Assembly (NCBI RefSeq): GCF_000482505.1
Contig: NZ_AXVL01000005.1
Location: 62,001 to 126,000 of the forward strand
Reading direction: 5' to 3'
Length of the DNA stretch: 64,000 bases
Source: Leptotrichia trevisanii DSM 22070
Lineage (GTDB): Bacteria; Fusobacteriota; Fusobacteriia; Fusobacteriales; Leptotrichiaceae
Translations under genes and position numbers: made by a program
Shown: in pieces, positions 45,607-54,833 of the stretch
How the letters are laid out: each line of letters starts with the position of its first letter
How positions within the stretch are numbered: position 1 is the first letter of the stretch
Notes under the pieces: model-generated
Seen by the model: the letters and a program-made list of their open reading frames with translations, nothing else
What the model was told of the DNA's origin: nothing
Database searches by the model: none

Positions 45607-46398
45607 ATGAAGAAAATATTTTTAATGATTGGAATGTTATTGGGAATTAATGGGTTTGCAGAAAAAAATATTAATAAAAATAATGTGAAAATAAAGCAGT
45701 CTGTGATAGCTACGACGTATACTTATCCAGATGGGAAAAATCCATTTTGGAGCGATGTTTTGACGCTCGGGAAAGCTAAGGTTCCTTATGTGCTGATAAA
45801 TCCAAATAATGGAGCAGGGAAAAAGGTGGAAGTGAATTATGCGGCTCAGATTAAGAAAAATAAGGAGGCTGGAATTAAGAATATTGCTTATATTCCGACA
45901 AATTATCAGAAGAGAAATATTAAGGAAGTAAAGGCTGAAGTTGACAAATATTTTGAATTTTATGGGGTGGATAGCATAAATGGGTTCTTTTTTGATGAAA
46001 TTGCTACTGGTACTCCTCAGCAGGTAAGCTACATGAAGGAAGTTTTTGAATATGTAAAAAGCAAGTCAAAAAATAATCTTGTAATTGCCAATCCTGGAGC
46101 ACCGATTACAGATGCAATTTCGCCGTATGCGGATATTTTTGTGACAAGTGAGGTAAGTGCAAATACATATATTAACAAATTTGAAAAGCCAAAATCCAAT
46201 TTTGAAAATAATCAGTCAAATGCAAAACATATTTGGCATATTGTGCATAGTGCGACTCCTAAGGAATATGCTGAGATTGTAAGACTTTCTCGACAAAGAA
46301 ATGCAGGATGGTTGATGATAACGGATGATATTATGCCAAATCCGTATGATAAGAAGCCGTCTAAATTTATAGAAATGGTAAATATGATTAATAATTAG
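45607..46398 (+). CDS. Secreted spherulin-4-like glycosidase-fold protein
   Basis: 263 residues. A signal peptide (MKKIFLMIGMLLGINGFA) is followed by a domain resembling the spherulation-specific family 4: VPYVLINPNNGAGK, YIPTNYQKRNIKEVKAEVDK, GFFFDEIATGTPQQ, NLVIANPGAP and HIVHSATPKEYAEIVRLS. Related domains are predicted TIM barrels, and some act as polysaccharide hydrolases. An external or periplasmic carbohydrate role is inferred. I chose the ATG giving a normal signal peptide. Confidence 0.8.
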   Translation: MKKIFLMIGMLLGINGFAEKNINKNNVKIKQSVIATTYTYPDGKNPFWSDVLTLGKAKVPYVLINPNNGAGKKVEVNYAAQIKKNKEAGIKNIAYIPTNYQKRNIKEVKAEVDKYFEFYGVDSINGFFFDEIATGTPQQVSYMKEVFEYVKSKSKNNLVIANPGAPITDAISPYADIFVTSEVSANTYINKFEKPKSNFENNQSNAKHIWHIVHSATPKEYAEIVRLSRQRNAGWLMITDDIMPNPYDKKPSKFIEMVNMINN

Positions 46399-46476
46399 TT
46401 TTGATATTATTTGATTTTACGATTGTTTAGTTTTTATCGGTTGATTTAAAAAAGTTAAAATATAGATGGAGAAAAG

Positions 46477-47514
46477 ATGTATATAGAAGAATTATTGAAG
46501 GAAGCGGATAAATCAATGGAAAATTACAAGTACGATGATGCACTTGTATATTTAAAGTCAGTGCTTGAAATTGATGAGAATAATTATTCGGCACTGATGA
46601 CACTTTCCAAACTTTATTCAGACTTTGGAATGTTTGAACAGGCGAAGGAATATGCGGAAAAATTGCAGAAAAAGTATCCTGATAGCAGGGATACGCTTTT
46701 TACGTTGGGATTTGTCTACCAGTCGCTTGGGAGATTGAAAAAGGCGATTTCGCTTTATAAAAAATTTCTGGAAATAGAAAAAAATTATTTTGTGTATCTT
46801 AATATGGGAATGTCCTATGCTTTGCTAAAGTATTATAGAAAGGCGATTGAAAACATTGACAAGGCGATTGAAATGGAGCCTGAAAGCTCAGAAGCATATG
46901 TGGAAAAAGGTGATTGCCTTACAATGATGGGCAAATATGATGAGGCAATTTGTGAATATACAAGACTTTTAAATGCAAAATTTAACGAGGTGGAGGAATT
47001 TTCACTTTATGCACGGATGGGCGACACAATGGCTTATTCAAACAATATAAAGGGAGTTGTGAAATATTATAATATCGCCATAAATTGTGATAATGTGGAA
47101 GATTATATATTTGAGGATTATTTTGAAATATTGTTCAGGGCAGAGGAGTTTGAGGAAATAAAACTTCTACTTTTAAATTATGAGAATGCGACGAACGAAA
47201 ATAAAGGGCTTTCTAGAATAAAAATGCTGAATTTGCAGGGAAGGTTTTTTGTGAAAACGGAAGATTATGAAAATGCACAGAAGGTTTGTAATAAGATGAT
47301 TATTTTAGAACCTGAAAATTCTCGTCATTACGTAAATTTGGCATACGTACTGGAATTGCAGAATAAATATGATGAAGCACTTGAATATGTTGACAAGATG
47401 GATAAATTTGTGGAAGACAAGGCATTTTTGAAGGAACTGAAAAAGAGATTGAGAAAAAATAAGAGAAAATTTGAAAAGGAAAATGAAAAAAGTTTAGAAA
47501 ATAAAGAAAAGTAA
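46477..47514 (+). CDS. TPR-repeat protein
   Basis: 345 residues composed almost entirely of tetratricopeptide repeats, about eight to nine. Clear examples are YDDALVYLKSVLEIDENNYS, FEQAKEYAEKLQKKYPDS, YRKAIENIDKAIEMEPESSE and YENAQKVCNKMIILEPENSR. No signal peptide, so cytoplasmic. The last 25 residues are Lys/Glu-rich. It is likely a protein-interaction scaffold; partner unknown. It ends 27 bases before the kinase-like gene. Confidence 0.85.
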   Translation: MYIEELLKEADKSMENYKYDDALVYLKSVLEIDENNYSALMTLSKLYSDFGMFEQAKEYAEKLQKKYPDSRDTLFTLGFVYQSLGRLKKAISLYKKFLEIEKNYFVYLNMGMSYALLKYYRKAIENIDKAIEMEPESSEAYVEKGDCLTMMGKYDEAICEYTRLLNAKFNEVEEFSLYARMGDTMAYSNNIKGVVKYYNIAINCDNVEDYIFEDYFEILFRAEEFEEIKLLLLNYENATNENKGLSRIKMLNLQGRFFVKTEDYENAQKVCNKMIILEPENSRHYVNLAYVLELQNKYDEALEYVDKMDKFVEDKAFLKELKKRLRKNKRKFEKENEKSLENKEK

Positions 47515-47541
47515 AAAAATTAGAAATTATGAGGATTTTAA

Positions 47542-48456
47542 ATGGAAGAAAAAAATTATGAAGTTAATAAGAAATATGATGAAAAAATATTGATAAATGT
47601 ACTGAAAAATTTTGATAAAACTGGGGAATATGTTGTAGAGCCAGGAAGAAATGAAATAAAAAAGTTTGAGATAGATATAGAAAATAATTTGAAAAAAGGG
47701 AATGAAAAAGAGAAAAAAAATAATAACATTGAAAATACTGAAACAAAAAAAATGGTAAATGTAAAAAAATTTAAACAAAAAGATTTCATTACAAACTTTT
47801 TCTACAAGTTTAAAGGCTCAAAAGCAAAACGTTCTTATGAATATGCAAAAAAATTATTGGAATATAAAATAAAGACGCCAGAGCCAATCGCATATTTTGA
47901 TGACTTTGTAAATGAAAATAATAAAAAAAACAGTTATTATATAAGCGAGGAATTAAAATATGATTTTACCTGCCGGGAAGTTTTCTGGCCTGAGGATATT
48001 GAGCGGGACAAGGCTGAGCAGGGAGAAAACTACAAGATAAGCGAAGAAACCGAAAGAATGCTTGCAAAAGTAGAAAAAAATCGTGAAAAAATCATAAGAC
48101 AGTTTGCAAAATTTTCGTTTTACTTGCATGAAAGCGGTGTGGAATTTGAAGATTACTCACCAGGAAATGTACTGATTAAGGACAAAAGTGGGAATTATGA
48201 ATTTTATCTGGTTGACTTAAATAGAATGAAATTCGGAGTGAAACTGAATTTGGATAAAAGGATGAAAAATGTTTCACGGATGATGGAAGATGAAAAAATA
48301 GCCAGAATTTTTGCAAACGAATATGCGAAGTACTGCAAACAGAGGGAAGATTTAGTTTTTAGATATTTGAGATATTATATTAGAAAGCATAAGAGATATG
48401 TGTATTTTAAGGATATTACTCGTCCAGTAAGGAATATTTTTAAAGAGAAAAAGTAA
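47542..48456 (+). CDS. LPS-kinase-like (WaaP/RfaY) protein
   Basis: 304 residues. After a 70-residue Lys/Asn-rich N-terminus comes a kinase-like region: KRSYEYAKKLLEYKIKTPEP (helix C region), YYISEELKYDFTCREVF (hinge), LHESGVEFEDYSPGNVLI and FYLVDLNRMKF. The last two match the catalytic loop and metal-binding loop of the Kdo/WaaP kinases, with ED in place of the usual HxD, so activity is uncertain. A role in envelope glycolipid phosphorylation is inferred. A second relative is at 54834. Confidence 0.7.
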   Translation: MEEKNYEVNKKYDEKILINVLKNFDKTGEYVVEPGRNEIKKFEIDIENNLKKGNEKEKKNNNIENTETKKMVNVKKFKQKDFITNFFYKFKGSKAKRSYEYAKKLLEYKIKTPEPIAYFDDFVNENNKKNSYYISEELKYDFTCREVFWPEDIERDKAEQGENYKISEETERMLAKVEKNREKIIRQFAKFSFYLHESGVEFEDYSPGNVLIKDKSGNYEFYLVDLNRMKFGVKLNLDKRMKNVSRMMEDEKIARIFANEYAKYCKQREDLVFRYLRYYIRKHKRYVYFKDITRPVRNIFKEKK

Positions 48457-48561
48457 ATTTGTTTAATAATTTTAAAATTTATTTAATACTAAACCCCGTT
48501 TGAAAATAAGAAGAAATTTTTATAATAGGGTTGTTCGATAGTTAATAATCATTCAGTTTAT

Positions 48562-48800
48562 TTTCGTAGGATTGCTCATTGCCGCAAATCCTACAACCTA
48601 TGGCTAGTCTACGACATTTTTCTGCACTGACAAAAAACTCGCTATGCTCAGACAGTTTTGCCAGCACAGAAAAATGCTCCGACGGATTAGTTTATACTAG
48701 GCTTTGTTTAAAAAATGAAAATTATATCTTAAAATTACTCGAAAACATTAGGTTTATAATCCTTTATTAGAAAAGTTTGTAATAAATTCGTTATTTAAAT
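48562..48800 (-). repeat. Structured intergenic repeat, copy E
   Basis: Full-length copy on the minus strand, near-identical to D. Stem 1 pairs 48656-48674 with 48617-48635, 19 bp, and tolerates two changes relative to D by forming G-U pairs. The loop reads CTGTCTGAGCATAGCGAGTT. Stem 2 is GTAGGATT with AATCCTAC (48566-48594). It is head-to-head with copy F. Confidence 0.8.
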
Positions 48801-48845
48801 GGGGTTTATTATTAGTCAAACAATCTATTATAATTAAACTAAAAT

Positions 48846-49024
48846 TGTCGTGATTTTTTTGGAATGAAATTGATTGTTTGAGCTTTTTCAGACTTTTTAA
48901 ATTTTGATTAGTTTAAAGAGTTGACAATAACTTTTGTTAAAAAGCGAGTTTCAATTTTATTTCAAAAAAATGCTTAGACGAGCCGGGATTGTAAAGGGGA
49001 TGGCGACTGATCCCCTTTACGTTT
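48846..49024 (+). repeat. Structured intergenic repeat, copy F
   Basis: Same layout as copy B. Stem 1 is ATGAAATTGA (48864-48873) with TCAATTTTAT (48951-48960), flanking TTGTTTGAGC and GCGAGTT. Stem 2 is GTAAAGGGGA with TCCCCTTTAC (48991-49020), loop TGGCGACTGA. Both stems differ from B at paired positions while keeping pairing. It ends 175 bases before mnmG. Confidence 0.8.
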
Positions 49025-49198
49025 AAAAAAATAAAAGTATTGAGATAAACAAAAAAATAAATATTAATAAAAATAATCTTTGTCAATTTTAAATACAATT
49101 ATTAAGATAAATATTTAGAGTTTAAATTAAATTTTTTGATAAGGTTATTAAATAAGAATATAAAAAAATAGATTAAATTGAAAGGGAAAATTTAAAAA

Positions 49199-51091
49199 AT
49201 GAAAAATTATGACATAATTGTTGTTGGAGCGGGACATGCTGGGGTGGAAGCTGCACTTGCTGCAGCGAGACATGGACTGAAAACAGCATTGTTTATGATA
49301 TATCTTGACAATATTGCGATGATGTCGTGCAATCCGTCGGTTGGAGGTCCGGGAAAAAGCCATCTGGTGTCAGAACTTGGAATGCTTGGCGGAGAAATGG
49401 CAAGACACATTGACAAATACAACTTGCAGTTAAAGAACTTGAATCATACAAAGGGGCTGGCTTCCCGAATTACAAGGGCTCAAGCCGATAAATACTGGTA
49501 CAGGGTTAAAATGAGGGAAATTATTGAAAAGCAGGAAAATCTGGATTTGGTGCAGGGAATTGTTGTAGATTTGATTGTAGAAAATAAGAAAGTTATGGGA
49601 GTTGAAGACAATCTTGGGATAAAATATGGGGCAAAGGCTGTTGTTTTATGTACTGGAACTTTCTTAGGCGGAGAATATGTTATGGGGGATGTAAAATATT
49701 CGGCAGGACGGCAAGGAGAGCCTGCGAGCGTTGATTTACCTGATAGGCTTGTGGAATATGGCTTTGAGCTGGATAGATACCAGACAGCCACTCCTCCGAG
49801 AATTGCCAAATCTTCAATTGATTTTTCAAAAACAGAGGAATTAAAGGGAGAAGATAAGCCACGATATTTTTCTTACGAAACAAAAAAAGAATATAATTCG
49901 ACTTTACCAACTTGGCTTACATTCACAACACCTGAAACAATAAAAGTGGGACAGGAAATGTTAAAATATTCGCCAATTGTTACAGGAATTGTAAGTACAA
50001 AGGGGCCACGACATTGTCCTTCACTTGATAGAAAGATTATGAACTTTCCAGAAAAAACAAATCATCAGATATTTCTGGAGCAGGAATCTGTGGAATCGGA
50101 CGAAATCTATATAAATGGATTTACAACAGCAATGCCACCATTTGCACAGGAAGCGATGTTAAAAACAATCAGCGGGCTTGAAAATGCCAAAATTGTACGT
50201 TACGGGTATGCGGTGGAATATAACTTTGTACCTGCGTATCAGTTAAAATTAACTCTTGAAACAAAAGTTCTGGATGGACTTTATACAGCGGGGACGATTA
50301 ATGGAACGAGTGGATATGAAGAGGCTGCCTGTCAAGGATTTATGGCTGGAGTGAATGCTGCGAGAAAAATTTTAGGAAAAAAGGAAATTGTGATTGACAG
50401 AAGTGAGGGATATATCGGTGTTTTGATAGACGATATAATAAACAAAAAAACGCCAGAGCCTTATCGTGTATTGCCTTCAAGAGCTGAATACAGACTGACT
50501 TTGCGTCAAGACAACATTTTTATAAGACTTTTGGAAAAAGCGAAGGAAATTGGGTTATTAGATGCTGAAAAATTGACAGAACTTGAAGATACGTGTCAGG
50601 AAATTGAAAATGAAATCGAAAGACTAAAGAGCATTACAGTTTATCCAACTAAGGAAAATAATGAAAAATTACTTGAAATTGTAGAAAAACAAAATCAATC
50701 TGAAAGTGAGGAAATTGAAAAAAATAGTAAAAATAGTATGAACAGCCCTGTTTCAGCCTTTGAATTTCTTGCGAGAAAAGAAATTAATTATGATAATTTA
50801 AGTGAATTTGTGGAAACTGTGGAATTATCGGATTTAGCGAAGGAACAAGTAGAAATAAATGCGAAATATAACGTATTTATTGAAAGGGAAAAGGCACAGA
50901 TTGAGAAATTTAAAAAACTGGAAAAAATGATAATTCCAAAGGACTTTGACTATGAAAGTGTAAAAGGGCTTAGTAATATTGCCATTTCGGGGCTTATATG
51001 TGGACAGCCTGAAACAATTGGGCAGGCTAGCAGAATTAGTGGAGTTACTTATAATGATATTTCACTTTTAATTGCGATTTTGAAGAATTGA
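49199..51091 (+). CDS. mnmG: tRNA uridine-5-carboxymethylaminomethyl modification enzyme MnmG
   Basis: 630 residues; FAD enzyme acting with MnmE on U34. FAD site VVGAGHAGVEAALAAARHG, CNPSVGGPGKSHLVSELGMLGGEM, YCTGTFL-type segment VLCTGTFLGGEYVMG, RHCPSLDRKI-type segment GPRHCPSLDRKIMNFP, GTINGTSGYEEAACQGFMAG and the C-terminal LSNIAISGLICGQPETIGQASRISG are all conserved. It is an isolated gene after the repeat pair E/F. Confidence 0.96.
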   Translation: MKNYDIIVVGAGHAGVEAALAAARHGLKTALFMIYLDNIAMMSCNPSVGGPGKSHLVSELGMLGGEMARHIDKYNLQLKNLNHTKGLASRITRAQADKYWYRVKMREIIEKQENLDLVQGIVVDLIVENKKVMGVEDNLGIKYGAKAVVLCTGTFLGGEYVMGDVKYSAGRQGEPASVDLPDRLVEYGFELDRYQTATPPRIAKSSIDFSKTEELKGEDKPRYFSYETKKEYNSTLPTWLTFTTPETIKVGQEMLKYSPIVTGIVSTKGPRHCPSLDRKIMNFPEKTNHQIFLEQESVESDEIYINGFTTAMPPFAQEAMLKTISGLENAKIVRYGYAVEYNFVPAYQLKLTLETKVLDGLYTAGTINGTSGYEEAACQGFMAGVNAARKILGKKEIVIDRSEGYIGVLIDDIINKKTPEPYRVLPSRAEYRLTLRQDNIFIRLLEKAKEIGLLDAEKLTELEDTCQEIENEIERLKSITVYPTKENNEKLLEIVEKQNQSESEEIEKNSKNSMNSPVSAFEFLARKEINYDNLSEFVETVELSDLAKEQVEINAKYNVFIEREKAQIEKFKKLEKMIIPKDFDYESVKGLSNIAISGLICGQPETIGQASRISGVTYNDISLLIAILKN

Positions 51092-51196
51092 TGTATAAAG
51101 TTAAATAATACTGGAGTTTGAATAGCATAGTTATGGTTTTCAAGTTCAGTTTTAATTAATTTTATTATGATATTTGAAAATTTAGGAAGGAAAAGA

Positions 51197-52600
51197 ATGG
51201 AAGAAAGTATAAAAGAAAAAAACAGTTTAGCAGATAACAAAAAAACAAGGTTTGGAACGGAATCAATCCCAAAACTTCTGATTTCACTTGCAATACCGGC
51301 AATTATTGCCAATCTTGTGAATGCGCTTTATAATATTGTGGATCAAGTTTTTATCGGGCAGAAAATCGGATTTTTGGGAAATGCGGCTACGAATGTGGCT
51401 TTTCCACTTACGACAATTTGTCTTGCGATTGGACTTATGACGGGAGTGGGGGCTGCGACGAACTTTAATCTGGAATTAGGTAGAAAGCGTCCAAAAAGAG
51501 CAAAAAGTGTGGCTGGAACGGCAGTAACGATGCTTCTTTTAGGTGGAATTATATTATGCATATTGATTAATATATTTTTAAAGCCTATGTTAACAGCATT
51601 CGGTGCGACAAATCAGATTTTTGACTATGCTATTGAATATACTCGGATTACATCTTTAGGGATACCATTTTTATTATTTTCAATAGGGGCAAACCCTTTG
51701 GTAAGAGCTGATGGAAATGCCTTTTATTCGATGCTTGCGATAGTTGTTGGATCGCTTGTAAATACTATATTAGATCCGTTATTTATGTTTGGATTTGATA
51801 TGGGGATGGATGGTGCGGCTTGGGCAACTGTAATTGGGCAGTTTGTATCAGCAGTTATGCTAGCTTTGTATTTTTTCAGATTTAAAAGCGTGAAATTTGA
51901 GTTAAGGGATTTTAAGATAAGAATACGAGAAATAGGGATTTTATTTGCATTAGGGACATCGCCTTTTATTTTTCAATGTTCTGCTTTAGTTATTCAAATT
52001 GTAACAAATAATCTGCTAAAGATATACGGGGCAAAATCCATTTATGGAAGTGAAATTCCAATTGCTGTTGCTGGAATTGTTATGAAAATAAATGTTATAT
52101 TTATAGCGATTGTATTGGGACTGACACAGGGAGCACAGCCTATTGCAGGATACAACTATGGAGCAAGGAAATATACGAGAGTCCGTGAAATATTAAATTT
52201 GACATTAAAAGCCGCTTTTGTTATTTCAATAGTAGCATTTGCGATATTCCAAATTTTCCCTGTACAGATAATTTCTGTATTTGGAAGTGGAAGCGAACTT
52301 TACTTTAAATACGGAACAAAATATATGAGAATATTTTTATTTTTCATATTTTTAAATGGTATTCAAGGTGCGATTACAATGTTTTTAACATCAATTGGAA
52401 GGGCATTTCAAGGGGCTTTTTTGTCACTTGTAAGACAAATTATATCACTTTTGCCGCTACTTATAATTTTACCGTATTTTATGGGAGTTGATGGAATTAT
52501 GTTCGCTTTTCCAATAGCGGATCTGGTAGCATTTATTGTATCGGTAATCATTTTGAAAAAGGAAATGAAAAGAATTCCTAAATTGGATGAAGACAATTAA
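51197..52600 (+). CDS. MATE-family efflux transporter
   Basis: 467 residues with 12 predicted membrane segments in two homologous halves. Family segments include LISLAIPAIIANLVNALYNIVDQVFIG, DPLFMFGFDMGMDGAAWATVIGQ and GLTQGAQPIAGYNYGARKYTRV. It would export cationic or other small molecules with Na+ or H+; the substrate is unknown. I chose the ATG after GGAAGG. Confidence 0.93.
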   Translation: MEESIKEKNSLADNKKTRFGTESIPKLLISLAIPAIIANLVNALYNIVDQVFIGQKIGFLGNAATNVAFPLTTICLAIGLMTGVGAATNFNLELGRKRPKRAKSVAGTAVTMLLLGGIILCILINIFLKPMLTAFGATNQIFDYAIEYTRITSLGIPFLLFSIGANPLVRADGNAFYSMLAIVVGSLVNTILDPLFMFGFDMGMDGAAWATVIGQFVSAVMLALYFFRFKSVKFELRDFKIRIREIGILFALGTSPFIFQCSALVIQIVTNNLLKIYGAKSIYGSEIPIAVAGIVMKINVIFIAIVLGLTQGAQPIAGYNYGARKYTRVREILNLTLKAAFVISIVAFAIFQIFPVQIISVFGSGSELYFKYGTKYMRIFLFFIFLNGIQGAITMFLTSIGRAFQGAFLSLVRQIISLLPLLIILPYFMGVDGIMFAFPIADLVAFIVSVIILKKEMKRIPKLDEDN

Positions 52601-52626
52601 AAAGATTGAAAAAGGAGAAAAATTTA

Positions 52627-53193
52627 ATGAAATTAATAGTGGGACTGGGAAATCCTGGAGAACAGTATAAATTGACAAGGCATAATATCGGTTTTATATT
52701 TATTGACGAATATTTGAAGGAAAATAATATAAATGATGTAAGGGAAAAGTTTAAGTCGCTGTTTGTACAGACTAATTATAAAGGGGATAAAGTTTTTTAC
52801 CAAAAGCCAACTACATTTATGAATTTGAGTGGAGAAGCAGTTGGAGAAGCTGTCAGATTTTTTAAAATTGATCCGAAAACGGAACTTTTTGTAATTTATG
52901 ACGATATGGATATGCAGTTTGGAAAACTGAAAATTAAGCAAAATGGAAGTGCAGGGGGACACAATGGCATAAAATCCATTATTTCCCATGTTGGAAATGA
53001 ATTTGTGCGAATAAAATTTGGAATTGGAAAACCAAAGACGAAGGAAGAAACACTGGGATTTGTACTAGGAAAATTTTCGCCTGAGGAAAAGGAAGTTGTG
53101 AAAGATTCAAGAGAGAAAATATTTAATTTGATTGACGATATAAAAGATGATATGATAATTTCAAAGTTAATGAATAAATATAACACTAAATAA
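52627..53193 (+). CDS. pth: Peptidyl-tRNA hydrolase
   Basis: 188 residues. Signatures are MKLIVGLGNPGEQYKLTRHN (catalytic His), KPTTFMNLSGEAVG, YDDMDMQFGKLKIK and GSAGGHNGIKSI. It releases tRNA from dropped peptidyl-tRNA. I chose the ATG after AAAGGAG. It follows the MATE gene by 26 bases. Confidence 0.97.
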   Translation: MKLIVGLGNPGEQYKLTRHNIGFIFIDEYLKENNINDVREKFKSLFVQTNYKGDKVFYQKPTTFMNLSGEAVGEAVRFFKIDPKTELFVIYDDMDMQFGKLKIKQNGSAGGHNGIKSIISHVGNEFVRIKFGIGKPKTKEETLGFVLGKFSPEEKEVVKDSREKIFNLIDDIKDDMIISKLMNKYNTK

Positions 53194-53212
53194 AAAAGAA
53201 AGGAATGGTTTA

Positions 53213-53914
53213 ATGGGTAACGTTATTTTAAAATGCACTAATTTATCCAAAACTTATGATTTTGATAATGCATTAAATAATGTAAATTTATCAATAGAAA
53301 CTGGTAAAATTATTGGATTATTAGGACCAAATGGAAGTGGAAAAACAACTTTTATAAAGCTGTTAAATGGACTTCTGAAACCTACTGAAGGAGAAATTTT
53401 TATAGACGGAAAAAATCCAGGAGTAGAAACTAAAAAGATTGTTGCATATTTGCCTGATAAAAATTATTTGGATAATTCTAAGACAGTAAAGGCGATTTTA
53501 CAGCTATTTGCAGACTTTTATGATGATTTTGACTTGGAAAAGGCACAAAATATGTTAAAGGATCTAGGAATTGACATTACAAGAAGGTTTAAGCTGCTTT
53601 CAAAAGGGATGAAGGAAAAGGTTCAGTTAATACTGGTTATGTGCAGACGTGCCAAGTTGTATCTATTGGATGAACCAATAGCGGGAGTCGATCCTGCGGC
53701 AAGGGATTATATTTTAAATACTGTTATAAAAAATTATAACAGGGAAGCAGCAGTTATTATTTCCACACATTTAATAGCGGATGTGGAAAAGGTGCTGGAT
53801 GAAGCAATTTTCATAAGTAAAGGTGAAATTTTGCTTTATCAGGATGTAAAAAGTATAATAAGTGAGCATAATAAAACAGTTGACGAATACTTTAGGGAGG
53901 TGTTTAAATATTGA
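53213..53914 (+). CDS. ABC transporter ATP-binding protein
   Basis: 233 residues. Walker A GPNGSGKT at residues 38-45, signature LSKGM at 129-133, Walker B LYLLDEP at 149-155, and a switch His in IISTHLI. The short size and the YtrB/BcrA-like sequence with a permease directly after suggest an exporter. Its TGA overlaps the permease TTG start as TTGA. Confidence 0.92.
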   Translation: MGNVILKCTNLSKTYDFDNALNNVNLSIETGKIIGLLGPNGSGKTTFIKLLNGLLKPTEGEIFIDGKNPGVETKKIVAYLPDKNYLDNSKTVKAILQLFADFYDDFDLEKAQNMLKDLGIDITRRFKLLSKGMKEKVQLILVMCRRAKLYLLDEPIAGVDPAARDYILNTVIKNYNREAAVIISTHLIADVEKVLDEAIFISKGEILLYQDVKSIISEHNKTVDEYFREVFKY

Positions 53915-54747
53915 AGAATCTAGGCAAATTAATCAAATATGATTTTATGGATGTGAGCAAACTGATAATACCGTTTTATATCGGAATGGGAGTAATGGGA
54001 ATTGTTATAAGAGTATTTTGGTTCATTTTATTAAATGAGAAAATTGATGACAGGGTAAGAATTTCTACAGGTGTTTTTCAGTTTATGTCGTATTTTGGCT
54101 ATGTAATTGCAATTATTGGGATAATCTTGATGACTTATTATGCGGTAATAATCCGTTATTACCGTTCTATTTATGGAAATGAGGGATATTTGACAAATAC
54201 TCTTCCAATTGAAACATACGAAATAATTTTGGCAAAATTATTAACATTTTTTAGCTGGTTTGTTGTAAATGGGATTATAATATTTTTTACTTTCTGGTTT
54301 ATTATTCCCGTGGAGGGAATATTTAAGGCAAATATATTCAGGCCTGAAGTTTTGCGTGAAATAGAAATGTTTTTACGTCATTCTGTAGGGACAGCTCTGA
54401 TTATCGGTATTATTTCAATGCTAGTTATGACAATTGAAAAAATATTATTTTTATTTCTTTGTGTAAGTATTGCAAATATGGTAAAGTCTTACAGAATTTT
54501 GACTGGAATTGGAGCATATATAATTCTTGGAGGGATTATAGGTTTAATAAAACAAGTTATATTAACTTTTACATATATTTTTGATAAAAATTATGGTAAT
54601 TATGATAATTCAGAATGGGAAGTTTTAAGAACATTTGAAAATGTATTTAATACTAATCTGGGAATGCTTTTCACAAGTATAGTATTTTCAGTTATCTTAT
54701 TTTTTGTGGTAAATTATTTGTTAAAAAATAAGCTAAATTTGGAATAA
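53911..54747 (+). CDS. ABC transporter membrane subunit
   Basis: 278 residues with about six membrane spans (for example LIIPFYIGMGVMGIVIRVFW, YVIAIIGIILMTYYAVIIRY, AYIILGGIIGLIKQVILTF). The TTG start overlaps the ATPase stop, so the pair is translationally coupled. It resembles permeases of small two-gene exporters; substrate unknown. Confidence 0.8.
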   Translation: MKNLGKLIKYDFMDVSKLIIPFYIGMGVMGIVIRVFWFILLNEKIDDRVRISTGVFQFMSYFGYVIAIIGIILMTYYAVIIRYYRSIYGNEGYLTNTLPIETYEIILAKLLTFFSWFVVNGIIIFFTFWFIIPVEGIFKANIFRPEVLREIEMFLRHSVGTALIIGIISMLVMTIEKILFLFLCVSIANMVKSYRILTGIGAYIILGGIIGLIKQVILTFTYIFDKNYGNYDNSEWEVLRTFENVFNTNLGMLFTSIVFSVILFFVVNYLLKNKLNLE

Positions 54748-54760
54748 ATTTAAATAAATA

Positions 54761-54811
54761 AAAAACTCTAAAGAAAACTGGTGTATAGTTAGTTCAATTT
54801 AGAGTTTTTTT
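54761..54811. terminator. Bidirectional terminator between ABC permease and kinase-like gene
   Basis: AAAAACTCTAAA pairs with TTTAGAGTTTTT over a 25-base loop, with T-runs for both directions. It separates two convergent genes. Confidence 0.75.
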
Positions 54812-54833
54812 GTTTATTAAATGGACTTAAAAT

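Noticed and set aside
6918-49024. Repeat family as a CRISPR array or a classic MITE
   Set aside because: Copies are far apart, without regular spacers, and no terminal inverted repeats or target-site duplications are visible.
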